Position numbers and translations under genes: made by a program. A stretch of 64,000 nt of DNA, taken from Neoalteromonas flava. GTDB lineage: Bacteria; Pseudomonadota; Gammaproteobacteria; Enterobacterales; Alteromonadaceae. Shown here piece by piece: positions 63,407 through 64,000 of this stretch (its first letter is position 1; every line of letters starts with the position of its first letter). Below the pieces are notes generated by a model. That model did not search any database, was not told where the DNA came from, and was given only the letters and a program-made list of their open reading frames with translations. The DNA lies in contig NZ_PEAX01000003.1 in NCBI RefSeq assembly GCF_002807685.1, forward strand, positions 248,001 to 312,000. The letters are read 5' to 3'.

Positions 63407-64000
63407 TCAATGTGGCTCGTAAGCCTTAGCTACTTCGGCGATTTGCTCACGCATCCACATGTGCGCGTGATCATGATCGGCGCTGACATGCCAATATAAG
63501 AAATATTCTACCGGTGGCACATTCAGAGGTAATTCATAGATAGCCAGATCATAATGCTTGGCTAAATGGTATGGCAGGCAAGCAATGAGATCCGTCTTCA
63601 CTATGGCACTTGGTACGGTGAGAAAGTGTTGGCCACGCATAATGACTTTGCGTTTTTTACCAATCTTGTCGAGCTCAATATCAATTGGCCCAGCGCCTGA
63701 TTTACGATGTGAAACATTGATGTGCCCCAAGCGTAAAAAGGTTTCTAAGTCGAGCCCGTGTTTGAGCGCAGGGTGGTTCTTACGGGCAATGGCGACAAAA
63801 CGGTCAGAGGCAATCCGCTGTTTACATAAATGTGGGTCGGTAAACGTGGATGCATCAGCAAAGAAATCCAAGCTGCCATTTGCCATTGAGGAAACAACTT
63901 GGCTGCGGGCAATTTCATAATTCGTTAACGTGACATTAGGTGCTACATTTTGCAGACGTACCATGAGTCTGGGCATGATACTCACCTCTAACAAATCCCG
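63407..64000 (-). CDS. LysR-type transcriptional regulator, C-terminal part, cut by window edge
   Basis: About 197 residues of the effector-binding domain, read through the right edge without a start. It shows MPRLMVRLQNVAPNVTL, LDFFADASTFTDPHL and DRFVAIARKNHPALKHGLDLETFLRLGHINVS, typical of LysR regulators of the NodD/LinR type. The N-terminal DNA-binding domain lies outside. An apparent TTG start at 63994 should not be taken as real. Its target is unknown; it might control genes beyond the window. Confidence 0.88.
   Translation of the reverse strand, partial: RDLLEVSIMPRLMVRLQNVAPNVTLTNYEIARSQVVSSMANGSLDFFADASTFTDPHLCKQRIASDRFVAIARKNHPALKHGLDLETFLRLGHINVSHRKSGAGPIDIELDKIGKKRKVIMRGQHFLTVPSAIVKTDLIACLPYHLAKHYDLAIYELPLNVPPVEYFLYWHVSADHDHAHMWMREQIAEVAKAYEPH

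Overview
The window looks like a chromosomal segment of a marine gammaproteobacterium, most likely of the Alteromonadales or a close order. Supporting signs are complete recBCD, a dUTPase very close to the enterobacterial type, an FNR-type box at hemN, a likely FadR site at a fadB-like gene, a LexA box of gammaproteobacterial consensus, a TonB-dependent receptor with a typical TonB box, and small families common in that group (DUF3718, DUF2750, DUF3012, DUF3185, DUF2177). Species cannot be fixed from the sequence alone. No rRNA, tRNA, CRISPR array, transposase or prophage gene was seen.

Layout. 1-2.2 kb (minus): isoaspartyl dipeptidase followed by an ABC exporter (ATPase, then a permease cut by the window edge). 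2.4-8 kb: M1 aminopeptidase lipoprotein; a LexA-box-controlled cysteine-rich small protein; a diguanylate cyclase translationally coupled to a 5'-nucleotidase-like protein that has lost most metal ligands. 8-17.3 kb: DUF2750 protein, TonB receptor, RNase J-like nuclease, acyl-CoA synthetase, a PstS-like protein with a porin, a secreted Cys protein, dut. 17.6-26.6 kb: recC-recB-recD in one overlapping operon. 27.0-28.9 kb: a previously unremarked array of three gene cassettes, each ending in an attC-like site, with no integrase (a CALIN-type array). 29.1-35.4 kb: a GCS2 ligase/M14 deacylase pair, a large zinc metalloprotease and a second M14 deacylase. 35.5-40.1 kb: moaB-moaC-moaD-moaE-modA-modB-modC-yjbR, for molybdopterin synthesis and molybdate uptake. 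40.1-42.4 kb: an esterase and hemN. 42.6-46.6 kb: a fatty-acid operon with an acyl-CoA dehydrogenase and an APH-like kinase side by side, resembling a split ACAD11. 53.9-62 kb: SDR and haloalkane dehalogenase, diverging from a beta-oxidation operon (fadB-like, thiolase, acyl-CoA dehydrogenase, hydrolase). The right edge holds an SRPBCC protein, a DUF3012 lipoprotein and a partial LysR regulator.

A dispersed repeat of about 603 bp occurs four times (46.7, 49.3, 53.3 and 62.0 kb), always on the minus strand between unrelated genes. Each copy holds a complete DUF3718 gene, a conserved leader, and a 3' UTR of four tandem stem-loops ending in a terminator. Copies 2 and 3 encode identical proteins, copies 1 and 4 differ by one residue, and copy 4 is a mosaic, which suggests recombination between copies.

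The strongest items for follow-up are the integrase-less cassette array with two orphan proteins, the DUF3718 repeat unit and its structured 3' UTR, the SOS-box-controlled Cys-rich protein, and the degenerate nucleotidase/diguanylate cyclase pair.
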